Assembly (NCBI GenBank): GCA_945859605.1
Contig: OX243811.1
Coordinates: 66,130,395 to 66,194,394 of the forward strand
Origin: Lumbricus rubellus
Lineage: Eukaryota; Annelida; Clitellata; Crassiclitellata; Lumbricidae
Direction: 5' to 3'
DNA: 64,000 nt
The notes beneath the pieces are model-generated. The model had not been told where the DNA came from. It ran no database searches and saw nothing but the letters and a program-made list of their open reading frames with translations. Position 1 is the first letter of the stretch, and each line of letters opens with the position of its first letter. This document shows positions 12,667 through 24,607 of this stretch, piece after piece. The translations under genes and the position numbers were made by a program.

Positions 12667-12732
12667 TACGTACATACGTACATACATACATACATACATA
12701 CATACATACATACATACATACATACATACACA
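12667..12732. repeat. (CATA)n microsatellite
   Basis: Near-pure CATA repeats, followed by CACACA. Confidence 0.95.
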
Positions 12733-14822
12733 CACAATGTCACACACACATACATAATTATATACATAGGCTACATACACGTATATATAAAAATAAATAC
12801 ATACTTATGTACACATACAATGATGCTCTATAGTTACACAGTTCAGAGGTCACACGGTCATAGGACAGAACATTGGGGCACTGAACCTCGAGCGAGACTC
12901 GAACCCACACTCACCTCAGTGCTGCAGGCCAAGCTCTCTAACCGTTTGTTATCGTACCAAATAGATACATACAGAAATACATGCATGGTTATACACATAT
13001 GCAACTAACGATGATTGAAATAAGCAAAACTTGGTTTTAGTTCTGATTGAATGTTTGTAGAGGCGTCCTTGTAACAGCATGTAGGCGTATACAGTCACGG
13101 CGCCATAAAAATTGTCGTAATTAGGCCTATTATTATTATTACTGCATGCGAACGTTATCGAAATTTCCATGAGTTTTCTTTCAATTTTTAGTTGGCCAGT
13201 GGTTTACTGTTTCGTTTTCCCGCTAAATCTCATTATTTTCATGTAATTATTTTTGAAGCAATTAACTACAGCTGACTAATTTCTGTTGTTAACCAAACAA
13301 CTGCGTTTAACTTGAAAACATGTATCAACTGCTGTGTAGCCTACTATTATCTCAAATATTAATTATTCATCGGAATTTCGGAAATTATGTCTAATTATGA
13401 TATTAATTATGTTTAATGGTGACGTGTTTCGCGTGGTAGCAGAATGCAATAATTTTCTCCCTAAAAGTCATCATTAGACTTCTACTGGATGTTACTAGCT
13501 TTTGAAACTTTTCGCACAGCTTGCTTGAATTTGAAGACAAAATAAAAGTGTGAATAGAGCTCCAAACCATGTCCACGATGTTAGACCATGATGTGCAAGT
13601 TTCCGTGCGCACACTGCGGCAAGATAGATGTGCAAGTAGACCTAATGCTTTCCTGAAATTCCCATCTGTAAGCTTACCCTTTTGGCCCATTTCGAACAAT
13701 GGCCCATATTCTGGCTCTCACGTCCTGACTATTCCTTCACAGGTCTATGCTCTCGCCAATAGGCTACCTTTAGCGATCTGCTCATAATGCACCTTCTTGT
13801 AAATGATTTAGGCTACCTGTTCATAGCACATTTTGTAAATACTGATATAGTAGTAAGTCTATGGCTGTCGATGATATTTGCTGGTAAATCATGAACTATA
13901 ATTAATTCTATATCTGATGTACATTGCATAAATGTGTTTCTTCGTCGTGCCTTTGGTACATAGGCTACCAAGCTGATGTTGCTAAGTGTTTTAATATGGC
14001 AGAGCAAATTCTTCAAGCGAAAAGGCTGCAATGAATTGATTTTTGCAGCACATGTCATACATGTTGGTCTAATTACTCTAATACATTATAATGGAAAGAA
14101 TGTCGTGTAAATGGATTGCAGTCAGTATTAAAAATTAATGCATTTATATTAACACAGATCACGATGTTCTATTTTCGAATGCACTTTCGAATGGTTCAGT
14201 ATTTGCAGCGAATGTAAAAATATTCTGGATCTGTTGCCATGATAATATAATTATTATTTATAGACTAGTATGCTCAGGCCTATATTCAATGATCTAAGAT
14301 TGCGTGATGTCTAACGAAGTGTAATGCTTGCTACAGATTCTCTTGCTGAAGTTTGCTAGCATAATTATAGGCCCTAAGCTATTTGACAAATGTAATTTCA
14401 TAAGCCTACGTATTTAAATTTTTCGCACAATTCTAGACATATTAAAACAATAAGAAAACGTTTAGGCTAGTAGCCTACATGTACACGATGGACAGGACAC
14501 AATATTGTTGTCGAAACCAGCTTCAATTGACGAACGAGAAATCAAATCCTTAGAAAATACAAAACAAGTTTTAAAAAAATATAAAACCACGTCCACAGTT
14601 TAAATCGAAATCTACAATCTGCGAAATATGAATAAATTTTATTTAAATAAAATCAAGCAGGTGTCTAATATTTCCGCTGATGCAAATCTCGCATTACGGT
14701 TTCCAAATTCCTAATAAAAATACGAACGCTAAGATTAGAAATTCATAATCCAGGAGTCCAACGTTCAAAAACGAGCGCAAACACACAGGCCTACGCAAAC
14801 GCACGCACGCACGCGCATATTT

Positions 14823-14825
<3 letters not shown>

Positions 14826-14900
<75 letters not shown>
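14826..14900. repeat. (AT)n microsatellite
   Basis: Uninterrupted AT repeats of about 75 bases in the unit-A spacer. Confidence 0.95.
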
Positions 14901-14904
<4 letters not shown>

Positions 14905-16629
14905 CCTATAATTTTATTGGTCCGTTTGTAACAGCAACATACATGTATATATAAAATATAAACGGAAAGAGGGAATAATACTACATTAGCCTATCTAGGC
15001 ACTGCGGAGAGTCTGCTTAACCAACATAATTTTTTTTATCATCACTGATTTTTCAACCGATTTCTAAGCAGACTAGGGCATGTTACAGAAAACTGATCCC
15101 AAAAAGTTGGTTGACACTTGACTGTGCGTAGGCTATTTACGTCCTTTTTCAGCCAGCAGAATGATGTTATCAACTTATCACTATACAGTTATCGCCAATC
15201 ATGATCTGTTTGTCAAGCGCATCAGTACTCGCAACAATTCTCTAATTGTCACATGAGATCAGAACATGCATACCAGGAACTACTGCAACAAGTGTCAAAT
15301 AATATTATTTCCTGTTTCGTGTTCCGCTCTCCGGTTGTTTTATTTTTGTTTTATTTTTGCAATTTCTGCATCTTCCAATCGGTTTGACCTCTTTGTTCAT
15401 TGTCGTCGGTCGCGAAAGATCCCAAGACAGTGATTCGTCTATACAATTACCCACAATACCCAGGGACATTTTTCGATTGTTTCTATTAAACGATCACGAC
15501 TAGCACTGGCCTATCTCTACAAAAAAATTGTCGCAGTCGGTTACACACGTGGTGGAACTCAGTAGGTGCTACACATCTGAGGAACTGACTAGAAGTGAAC
15601 GATATGGGACGGTATAGCCTATGCAGTGTCAGTTTCATTGCGTACAGGAATAAAAGTTAAAACCAGAAGCCGTGTGTCAGTCTCTTGATAGCCAGTCATG
15701 CATTGTAGATAAACAAAACCACATAGATAGAAATTGAAGAAAATGGCGTGTGGGCTCTACAGTGGACCACATAACCAGCAGTTTTGCAGGCTTGCATGCA
15801 GAGAGGAATTATTGAGATGTTGGTGCAAGGAGGGTGTATGTCAACTAGAATACTAGATGATCTGTATAAGCGGCTATAATATAGTGTCTCATGTACACTG
15901 ACGAGGTTGAACTGTAGATGGAGATGCGAGAACAATCCTGGTTAAGCAAATAATATCTTACTTTTGAGCAAAAATGAAGAATATTATATGAATTTATGAA
16001 AAAGTTTGGCTTACTTTTTTTTATTGAAACACGGTGTAGATAACCAGACAAAAACTACTAGCATGTGACCTGCTGTTAAGCCTGTTATTGATTATTTACA
16101 CGCTTTGTCCATCCGTTCGTCCATTCATTCATTCAGTCAAATATACGAGCATCTATTTATGAAGTAGCCTACCGGTATTCCATAAGTAGCCTATATTCGC
16201 AATGCATTCGGAGTGAACAAACCTTACTGGCGATAGGTGATTAAGTACCCTAACTCACGGTATAGATAACTCCAGATGTTGTAACTTAACCTTACAGCTC
16301 AAAACATAGAAGTTAACTCATTGGTTATTACATTCAATATTCAGCAGGATTGCGCCAAATCTCAGATCCAGCACATTGGATCTTAGATTCACCACATAAC
16401 AGGGCAGACCCGTCACCTAAAGGTATTTCTGTAACAATAATCGATTATAATTATGTAGCTTGCTTCACACACTTTTTGTTCTTGTTAGGTCTAATGGCAA
16501 AGAGCCATATTAGATTTTCAAGGTAGGCTACGTATCGGTTTTACATGCAGACCTGTAGACCTACAGATTTCGAGATCCTCCACCTATGGACAAGCAATCA
16601 AACCACTGCTTCTCAAGAAATCGTAAAGT

Positions 16630-16688
16630 CGTTAGTTACATGTGCCATAGGCCTACAATGAATTTCCATTGTATGGCACATGTAACTC
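16630..16688. repeat. Short hairpin with GGCCTA inserted in one arm
   Basis: The arm GTTACATGTGCCATA-GGCCTA-CAATG pairs with the complement of CCATTGTATGGCACATGTAAC. The two arms match except for the six bases GGCCTA placed exactly at a TA. It may be a MITE core or a simple palindrome; I see no evidence that it is a microRNA. Confidence 0.75.
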
Positions 16689-17619
16689 AGAATGCTATAG
16701 GCAAAGCACTTAAAGCATGCTAAGTAGCAATGTATGCAACTATGCATGGTATACACCTAGCCTATCTTGGGAAAACAACTTAAAATTACCGACTCATTAT
16801 TAACACTCAACGGGCAGAAACACTCGCGATCCTGGGGTCATTTCGACCCGGAAGATATACATGTAGGCTTGTTGGACCGAATGCATTCCCAACCCATAGA
16901 AGTCTGGTGTTTGCATTAGGTTGTCCTAACTTGTCCAGAGGTACACAGAGAGATCGGGAAGAACAAAACTGCGGTTGAGACAAGTAAAAGAGAGCTTAGA
17001 TAAGAAGAGAGTGAAGCAGAAGGAAAGAAAGACAAGAGTAGGTTGTCAGAGTGAGTAATGTTTAGAACCATGGCAGGTCAGTCAGCTTGAACCCTACTAA
17101 ACACGGACAGCGCAAGATTAGGTGCTCGAGAAAATCGAGACTATTCGTATTTTCGGGTAAAAGAATTTCACACATAATTGCAGAGATGGATTTATTTCCA
17201 ACTCGTTCAGAAATGAACTTAGCAGACCATCGGTCATATGCACCCCACCAGAATCACTGATCCACCTTTAAAGTCAACCGTCGATACGAAAAGCCTCGAA
17301 CTGCAATATTAAAAGTTTCTCGAATCCTCGTCCAAGAGTCCTATTCGTTTCTCTTGGCTGTATTCAGCAGAGTTAAACAATCTATTTCTAAATGCTGCAG
17401 AGGCCGAAAAGACCCGAGATCCGAATTCTATAACCCACCACTGACATCATGCAAGTGGCTCTGACGTATCTGCCACGTGGACTCTCTGATTACATTCCAT
17501 TGCTTTCCCAAGTTGCGCTGCGTGACTTGTGCCATTGTCGCCGATCTTTCACGATTTCCTTCAAATACGCCAACATTCTTTCAAAACCTGATGCAGAAGG
17601 CATGCCCGAAGTACTCTTT

Positions 17620-17750
17620 GGCAGTGGTAGCCTACGTATGTACCCTTCCCCTAAATTGGCAGTGGTACGTAGGCACTCTTGGGAACTTTCCCTAAATTGG
17701 CAGTGGTACGTAGGTACCTTTGGGAACTTGCCCTAAATTGGCGGTGGTGA
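17620..17750. repeat. 41-bp tandem repeat over the GT31-A stop region
   Basis: The phrase CTAAATTGGCAGTGGTA recurs at about 17620, 17658, 17699 and 17740 (spacing 38, 41, 41). On the reverse strand each unit carries a TAG in the word CAATTTAG, so the array offers potential stops in successive frames to the GT31-A reading frame. Confidence 0.8.
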
Positions 17751-20424
17751 GTAGTTGCCCTTGAGAAATCCCCTGGAAGAGCTTTCTTGATGTTTATGGT
17801 GACCTCTCCTCTGGACAAACGCGACACCTTCCGCCAGACGGCCTGGATGCGATCGAGGTTCTGAAGATGGGAGAAGATGTACAGATACCACGAAGGACCG
17901 GTGAACAGTTCTTCGAACCGGGTACCGTCCATGACGTAGGTGGACATGAACTGTTTATGGGTGATGTTGCCGGCCTTGAGCGGCAGAAGTCCCGTGATGT
18001 AGACGTCGTCGATCCAGAAGAAAGGCACGTGGTAGGAGACTTTGTAGAGCTTCTCTGCCACGTCCGTTGAGAGGATGAATGCGCTTCCGGAGCAGTATTT
18101 CGGGTAGTACTTCTCTTTCAATTCCTCTTTCGTTACCTGCGGATGAAGAGGAAAAACAAGATCCAACTAACTTCCAGTCCGAGTACGATAGCCGACTGGA
18201 GAGAGCATTGTGACGCGGACAGAATCCGGTTAAAGATATTAAAAAGGACGAGTACAGGCGGTCCATTGATGGGCCAGGAAGGAGTGCCTGACGCATCAAA
18301 TGCACCTATATAGAGAAATCGAGAGAAGCCGATAGGGTTAGGGTTAGGAGAGAAGCCGTATATTGGGTTAACTGGCGATTTGAGAATGGCAAAGTTTCCA
18401 TTGGTAAACCATAAAGCACAAGACCAATTTGAAGAAGGTATATGGGTGGAAGACGGTTTCGAAGCCGCCAGCGAGGAACTTTGATTTGTGCAGAGATCGC
18501 GACGAGTATTCTTCAAAATTGGAAGAGGGATGAGGGAGTTTGCACATAAGTTTTGGCGGATGGTATAATTCCCCACTCGTGAAACCCAAAGGCACAATAA
18601 AAATAGGCCCAATAGAAACAGCAATAATAATAGAAATAGCAATACTAATAAAGAGAGTAACAATTCGATGAATGTAAGGCGATGGCAACCAGAAAAAAGG
18701 CTGAAGGACTTCATAGACTATGGGATCGGAAATGATGAACTGAAGGGATGACAAGTAAACGCCATGAAACTAGACTGGCGAAGGCAGTGTGCTTGAACGT
18801 CGTCTTGGAGGAATTAAGAGCATTGTCCACTTGATTAGATGTAATGTAATGTAGTCTACGATTGCTCTATCGTCATGCGACATCGTTTCTTCACTGAACA
18901 TCAATTTATTAAATTTCGTCAGATTAGATTAGAAATCTGCCCAGAGTGCGTCATTAAATTCTTCTTTCCATCTCCGTTCAGAGACCGCAACTTCACTTCT
19001 CAGTCTGCAACATTTATATTTTCAACCCTTCCACCCTGCCATGCCATTTCAGACAACCATCTTCAAACCAACCGACCCATCACATCGTAACTGAACATTT
19101 AAAAAAGAGCCTCTCACATGCAGTATCATGTATAAGGAATGTATATCCCCAGATGTTCATCAAGCGCATCTCACCCTTCGATCTTCCCAATCAACCCTTC
19201 CCTCTTCCCAACCAACTTTCCCTCCTCCCAACCAAACCTTCCCACTTCCCTACCAACCCATTCCTCTTCCCAACCAACCAATACCCCTTCCCAGCATCCC
19301 AACCATCCCTTCCTCTTCTACAGCCTTTGTCTTACCTTCCACTTTCCAGTTCGCTGCACAGGCGATCTGTAAAAAACGGCACACATGAGCAATCCATGCG
19401 TGAACTCTAGTCCTCTGCCCTGCATCCTCTTCAAATGCCGCATCAGGCTGAACATATTGACGAAGATATCATCGTCTGTCTTCAATACGAAGATCGCCTG
19501 ACGACAGTTGTGGGTGATCCACTTGAGAGCACTGACACCCTTGTGGGTCAGGTTGTGGTAGGTGTCAAGGAAGTCCTCCTGAACGAGGTCCTGGTACTGT
19601 CCCTGCTCAAAGTATAGGACCTTCTGTGCGCTCGTGCTGTTCAACTCGACCCGGAGATCAGTGACTCCCATGAAGAATACAACTCGGATGGGATCGGTGT
19701 ACTGCAACATGTTCCCCCAGGTCTGTCGGATGACGCTACGTCGCTTGTAGTGGTCGGGAGCGGTGTGGACGTAGACGAGAAGGAACACTTCGTCCTTACC
19801 ACAGACCTTCGGCGAGTTGATGACATACCTGAACGGATGTGGTTTGGTCATTTTGACGAAGAGCGAATGTGGTTTGGTCATTTGGACCACGAGCGAATGT
19901 GGTTTGGTCATTTTGACGAAGAGCGAATGTGGTTTGGTCATTTTGACGAAGAGCGAATGTGGTTTGGTCATTTTGACGAAGAGCGAATGTGGTTTGGTCA
20001 TTTTTACGGAGTGAGGTTCGTCTTTGAGTTGTTTCACTATCTCGCCGACGTGTCTCGTATTCGCCTTCAACAGCGTGTGGTTCTTGTCAACACGGTTCAT
20101 ATTCCAGGTTTTGTTCACACCCATTACCTGCTGACCCCCGTTGATGACCAGCGACGAATTCCCCGAAGAGTTTCTCCGTCTACTAGGTTGGCCCAACACA
20201 TCCGCCAGTCGCCGTGTTGCACTAAATGACTCGCGCTTGTTGGGCGTCATCCGTTCGGCAACTGATTGGTCGTTGAGCTGCATATCTATGTAACGGTAAG
20301 TGAAAAAGGAATCGATTGATACGATGTAGACCATGTTACTTAGCATGATGAAGGCGGCCACATAGAGAAGGAAGAACATACCAAGGAGCTTTTCAAGAGC
20401 CCTCATTCTGCAGCCTGTTTCCAT
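17651..20424 (-). CDS. GT31 family glycosyltransferase (beta-1,3-galactosyltransferase-like), copy A
   Basis: Two exons on the reverse strand: 20424-19336 and 18136-17651 (donor AAG|GTAAG, acceptor CAG|GTAACG, phase 0), 524 residues. It is a type II Golgi protein by architecture: short cytosolic tail, signal-anchor around residues 13-35 (LLGMFFLLYVAAFIM), stem, then the catalytic domain. Family motifs are RRSVIRQTW, the metal-binding KTDDDIFVN (Asp 317-319) and FFWIDDVYITG (Asp 406-407), with N-glycosylation sites NLT and NIT. Known GT31 enzymes transfer Gal or GlcNAc in beta-1,3 linkage; acceptor specificity cannot be read here. Met7 at 20406 aligns with the start of copy B and may be the real start. 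The stem holds six 10-residue repeats absent from B. A one-base difference near the end replaces B's short C-terminus with an extension of about 40 residues. Confidence 0.85.
19176..19320. repeat. CCCAACCAA-type tandem repeat in GT31-A intron
   Basis: Degenerate units of about 18-20 bases (TTCCCAACCAAC, CCTCTTCCC) lie just inside the intron next to the exon 1 donor. The B intron has an independent array of a different unit at the same place. Confidence 0.7.
19835..20014. repeat. 30-bp coding minisatellite in GT31-A stem
   Basis: Six copies of a 30-bp unit start at 19837, 19867, 19897, 19927, 19957 and 19987. They encode the decapeptide MTKPHSLFVK on the reverse strand, with one LVVQ variant. 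GT31-B has a single degenerate unit (VAKPHPFKY). The expansion keeps the frame and lengthens the stem by 50 residues. Confidence 0.95.
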
Positions 20425-22162
20425 CGAAGATCGTGTGTCTTAGACTGACTCCAGAACATACATACGACTACCTCAACACTGGAGTCATCTGATCCTGAGC
20501 CTAACCAAAACTGAGCAGGCATCGATTCTACAGTCAGCTCATTCCAATGACTCGTGCAACAGGAGGTCTAGAAGTATTCCCAAAAAACAGCAACTCCTAT
20601 TCCCGGCTCATGTTGCTGCTTGTTGATAGACCATAAACAAGGTCTGCATGGGCGGACGAGCCGGTAAAAATTGGCCACTGCTGCGGACTAAGAAGCTACG
20701 ACCCTTGCCTTCCGTTGAATTCAGTCACTTTCTCCAATCAATTGGTTCATGTCGTGCACCTGTTAAAGGTATAAAATGAACATTTCTGAGGTCATACTCA
20801 ACCTCTACACCTCTAATATTACTCGCACCGACGACATTAAGCTCACCAGCAAATATTGATAATGCTAATTGCTAAATCTCGACCTATTACCCGTTTCTCA
20901 GACATAATTATAAACCTGGTGCGCATCCATGCGCCTAAAACTTAATGCCTCTGACAGAAATCATCTGGTTCAACCGGCACCCGACGTATATATACCACTG
21001 ACATATTTTATAATGTCCTCAACCTTAGTCTAGACAGCTCCCTTTTAAAGGCTTAAACCAATTGATGTTGTCAGAGATCCTGAAGTTCTCCACGACAACT
21101 CTACACGGTGAACGGAAAAAAACCGAACCTCTACAATAATTAAAGAAATTAACCCCAAACATGTAAAAATATTATTGAGAATAGAACTATTTTATTCCCA
21201 ACTATAAACTTAACTAGACTTTATAATTATACGCTATTCCAGCTAAAACTTTAAGTCATTTAAAATGTTTCAAGGAGCGTACATGTATAGCAACTGAACT
21301 AACGGAGGTCAACAAGCAGGAATGGCTTGAGCGATCAAGGCAGTTGTTGATGCGCTATCCTGCAAACGTGATTCATTTCAAATAGCCTAGACCCGTGGAC
21401 TACAAAATCTGGTCTGTGATGCAAGAAAAAGTTTACAACAAAAGGTACGTGATGTCGGAGAACTGAGTCAGCATATGATATAGGCACGGGACGAATGTGA
21501 TCAAGCTGTAATTGATTCATCAACTAATCAGTGCCGAGCGCGTCTATGTGTGTGCTTTGAGGCCGAAGGAGGATATTTTGAACACACATTATATAACTAA
21601 CAAATGATTAGTTATCTGAGTTTTCTCCAAATTTTATTAAAATATTCGAATTATTACACAAATTATCGTAGCAATATAGGAGAGGTTCGGTTTTTTCCGT
21701 TCACCGTGTATTTCTATAAAAAAATCAAATATTTTCCATGACTAAATCTCGTTTCTTCCATCTCGGACGCATACGATAAGTCAACACAAGTCTAAATGAA
21801 AAATGTTTTCGCACAATAGTACAAGCTCTAGTCATCGGTAGAATTGATTCCTGCAACTCAGCTCTTTATGGCCTACCTGCATCCACCCTTCAAACCACTT
21901 TCTCCGCTGTGCTGTAAACTTTGTGTAAAGCTCAACAAAAATTTGACTCCTATTGATCAACTCAACCCCATCGTTCTGTTGTCAAAGCATGAACTTTAGA
22001 CATATATAAAATAATTTGAATAAATTTTATTCATGTAGGAGTACGGTAAGTACTATGCAATTTATTTCTCAAGTGATGACGCTAAGCCGGTCAAAAAGTG
22101 AAGTAAATTAATTAGCTCTCTTTGAAAGAACATTACAGAGACAGTGTAAGTGAGGTATCCGG
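20425..22162. other. Intergenic region upstream of GT31-A; no gene seen
   Basis: The first 385 bases resemble the matching region of unit B and include a shared CTCCTATTCCCGGCTCATG block, probably promoter or 5' UTR of the GT31 genes. The remainder is unique AT-rich DNA without a supported exon. Two copies of the word CGGTGAACGGAAAAAACCGAAC, in opposite orientation (about 21104 and 21687), mark a probable inverted-repeat element of about 600 bases. Confidence 0.5.
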
Positions 22163-22801
22163 TCAAAACCGCGCACACAAAACCGCGCGCACAAAACCGC
22201 GCACACAAAACCGCGATTCACAAAACCGCGCACCCTCAGAACCGCGCACGATCATTACCGCGCACGATCATAACCGCATTCAAGTATTTCAACATGCATC
22301 CAGCTTCCATTTCATATATAAATACCTTCATCCAGCTTCCATTTCTTAAGCGTTTTTCATCAATTCAGCTTCTATTTCATATCTAAAAATAGCTTTATCC
22401 AGCTTCCGTTTCTCATGCGTTATTTTCGTTAATCCAGCTTCTATTTCTTATCATATTTAAAATACCTCCATCCAGCTTCCATTTCTCATGCGTTATTTTC
22501 GTTAATCCAGTTTCTTTTTTATCTGTAAAGAACCTTCATCCAGCCTCAATTTCTCTTGCGTTTTTCATCAACCGTGCCTCCATGTCACCTCTAAATAATT
22601 TAAACCAGCTTCAATTTCTCAAGCGCTGGACCACTTGTATGTAGACCAGTTGTCGTTAGACCAGTTGTCTGTAGACAAGTTGTCGTGACACCATGATAGT
22701 GCGCGGTAATGATCGTGCGCGGTTCTGAGGGTGCGCGGTTTTGTGAATCGCGGTTTTGTGTGCGCGGTTTTGTGTGCGCGATTTTGTGTGCGCGGTTTTG
22801 A
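22163..22801. mobile_element. Inverted-repeat element with CCGCGCACAAAA arms and satellite-like core
   Basis: The arms at about 22163-22285 and 22690-22801 are reverse complements. Each is itself a short tandem of CCGCGCACACAAAA, ending TCAAAACCGCG / CGCGGTTTTGA. The core holds about eight degenerate units of ATCCAGCTTCYATTTCTYATGCG. The same core unit occurs in two elements at 39187-40288 that have different arms. No transposase and no clear target duplication were seen. Confidence 0.7.
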
Positions 22802-23185
22802 TAGTAAACCGTAAGTGATAGGCTATAAAATAAGATCACAGACAGTAATTACAGCTCTAGAACAAATAAATAAATATGGTCGGTCACATACAAAAGTAAA
22901 TATAAATAAATCGGGATTTTTTGAGAATATGAATGTAAGAATATTGATACACAACTGTCTGAATAGTGTCACATAAACAACTGTACCCCGGTAGTTAAGT
23001 TAACTTCTACCGTTAGCCTAGGTCCCTGTGACAATATTCCTGTAACAGGAATATTGTCACAGAGACCGAACTGTAGAAACATATTGTCCCAAAATGTATT
23101 TATTGTCACAGAAAAGTAATCCACTGGTCAATACTATATATTAATGACAGTAGCGATGCCGTACCCAGTTATTGTTGTGTGACAG

Positions 23186-23819
23186 ATCGGGCCACGAGAT
23201 GATGACTCGGTTTACATGAAAGATACACCCATGCGAAACATTCCAACCACAGTAAAAAGAAGACGAGGAAACATACACGAACACGGACCATCCGGACGAC
23301 CAGGTTAACGTCAACAGTTCAACACAGTAGTTCATCCAACTAGAGTTAACGCCGACAAGCCCAGAAACACGGAAACGACCTCAGTCCCATATGTTGCAGC
23401 TATACGAAACCGACCCCAGTCCCAAATAGGCTAGCAGTAAGCCACCACGACCCAAGTCAAAGCCCCAAACTCCCGCAAAGCCCACATCAGCTACGAAAGC
23501 TCTCGTTAATAATAATCATAATAATTTTCGTTTATTCGACAATCCGGTTGACAGACCGCAACCGGTTGCAGTACATAGTCATCTTATAATAATTAACATC
23601 ACTTTTAGCCACTAAAAGAACAAGCAGCCTGCAAGACAAGGGCGCTAATAGCAGCCTACAAAGCACGTCACCCAAACCAAACCAGAAGATAATTATACGG
23701 GGTCGATCTTTCGGATCTTTCCACCTGAAAACCTCGAACTTATCTACACAAACGAACAAGAACTGAAAAATGACGACGACCACGACGAAGATTACGTCAA
23801 CACTGACGCTCAGGAATGA
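23186..23819 (+). pseudogene. Decayed copy of the adaptor last exon
   Basis: After an acceptor-like TGTGACAG the sequence aligns with the exon at 9544-9990 (IGPRDDDSVYMKD against IGPGEDDDDVYMND). It then loses frame, with a small indel in the polyglutamate-coding stretch and a foreign insertion at about 23505-23685. The end recovers as LIYTNEQELKN...DYVNT before TGA at 23817-23819. Two tyrosine motifs persist. Without the upstream exons and with a broken frame it is not functional. Confidence 0.85.
23505..23685. mobile_element. Insertion within the pseudo-exon (dispersed repeat)
   Basis: Bases with no counterpart in the unit-A exon. The segment CCGGTTGACAGACCGCAACC, followed by a related stretch ending in TTAATTAACATCA-like sequence, recurs at about 28790-28900, so it is a dispersed repeat of unknown class. 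Borders are approximate. Confidence 0.5.
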
Positions 23820-24607
23820 TTTCAGCCATCTTTCTTTACAGTTCGATTTTAGGCGAATTGCGCATGCGCGCAGGCGTTCGAAAACTTTTATGGTATTTCT
23901 ATCGCGCTATTTTTTGTCGGTCAGTAAGTGGTCTGGCTGGTGCCCTGTATTTAATATGCAATGATAATACTAGCTGCCGTGAAGTGGGCACTGACTTAGA
24001 AGGGCGCTTCAATCTGTCGTAGAAGACATCCAATTTTCAAAACACGTTTTTTCGTCGAATATGTTGGTCATAATTAGTTGGCCAGTGATTTAGGCTACAG
24101 TTTCGTTTCCTGCTTATCTCATTTAGCCTAATGTAGCCTAATTATTTATGAAGCAATTAGGCCTAACTACAGCTGACTAATTTAAAATCGTTATAGGCCT
24201 ACACTTAACTAGGCCTACATTTAACTTGAATAGCCTACATGTGGGCTATCATCTGCTGTGTAGCCAACGAGAATTACGTTTAGGCCCCTAATTACGACTA
24301 GGCCTAATTAATTATGTTTAATGGTGACGTAGGCTATAGCCTAGCCTACGTAGGTAGGCTATTTCGCTTTTTAGCGTGAATGAAATCATTATCTTCCAGA
24401 AAGTCAATGGCCTACTAGACATTTTCTTGATGTTCCCAGCTTCTACTGAACCTTTTCCCCACAGTTTCCATAAATTTGGAGCACATAGGCATATCATAAT
24501 TGATAGTTAGGCCTAGGTCTAAGTTAGGCCTATTTAAGCTTGTTATTCGTCTTTTATGCTTTCTATAGCATAATCATTGTCGACACTATATTTTGTGTTC
24601 CCTAGTC

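Larger units (their letters stand above)
12733..17619. other. Intergenic spacer of unit A; no gene seen
   Basis: Much of this aligns in order with unit B, which gives a paired comparison for small indels. About 14160-16030 has no counterpart in B and shows no recognisable element. It contains an AT microsatellite at about 14826-14900. A TTTATT at 17191 could be a polyadenylation signal on the reverse strand for the GT31 gene, but this is weak. Confidence 0.5.
9250..20810. repeat. Segmental duplication, unit A
   Basis: This unit shares collinear blocks with unit B (22900-30830). The blocks include the last adaptor exon and its 3' flank (9544-10260 vs 23186-24050), spacer blocks (13190-14110 vs 24060-25945; 16030-17500 vs 26150-27450), and the GT31 gene with upstream flank to about 20810 (vs about 30830). 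Unit A carries extra material at about 10265-13190 and 14160-16030. Boundaries are approximate because they were read by eye. Confidence 0.85.

Noticed and set aside
16630..16688. microRNA precursor
   Set aside because: The stem is only about 21 bp with a 5-base loop, and no expression evidence is available.
19750..20229. 159-residue forward frame with MWFGHFDEER repeats
   Set aside because: It is the antisense shadow of the GT31-A coding minisatellite.
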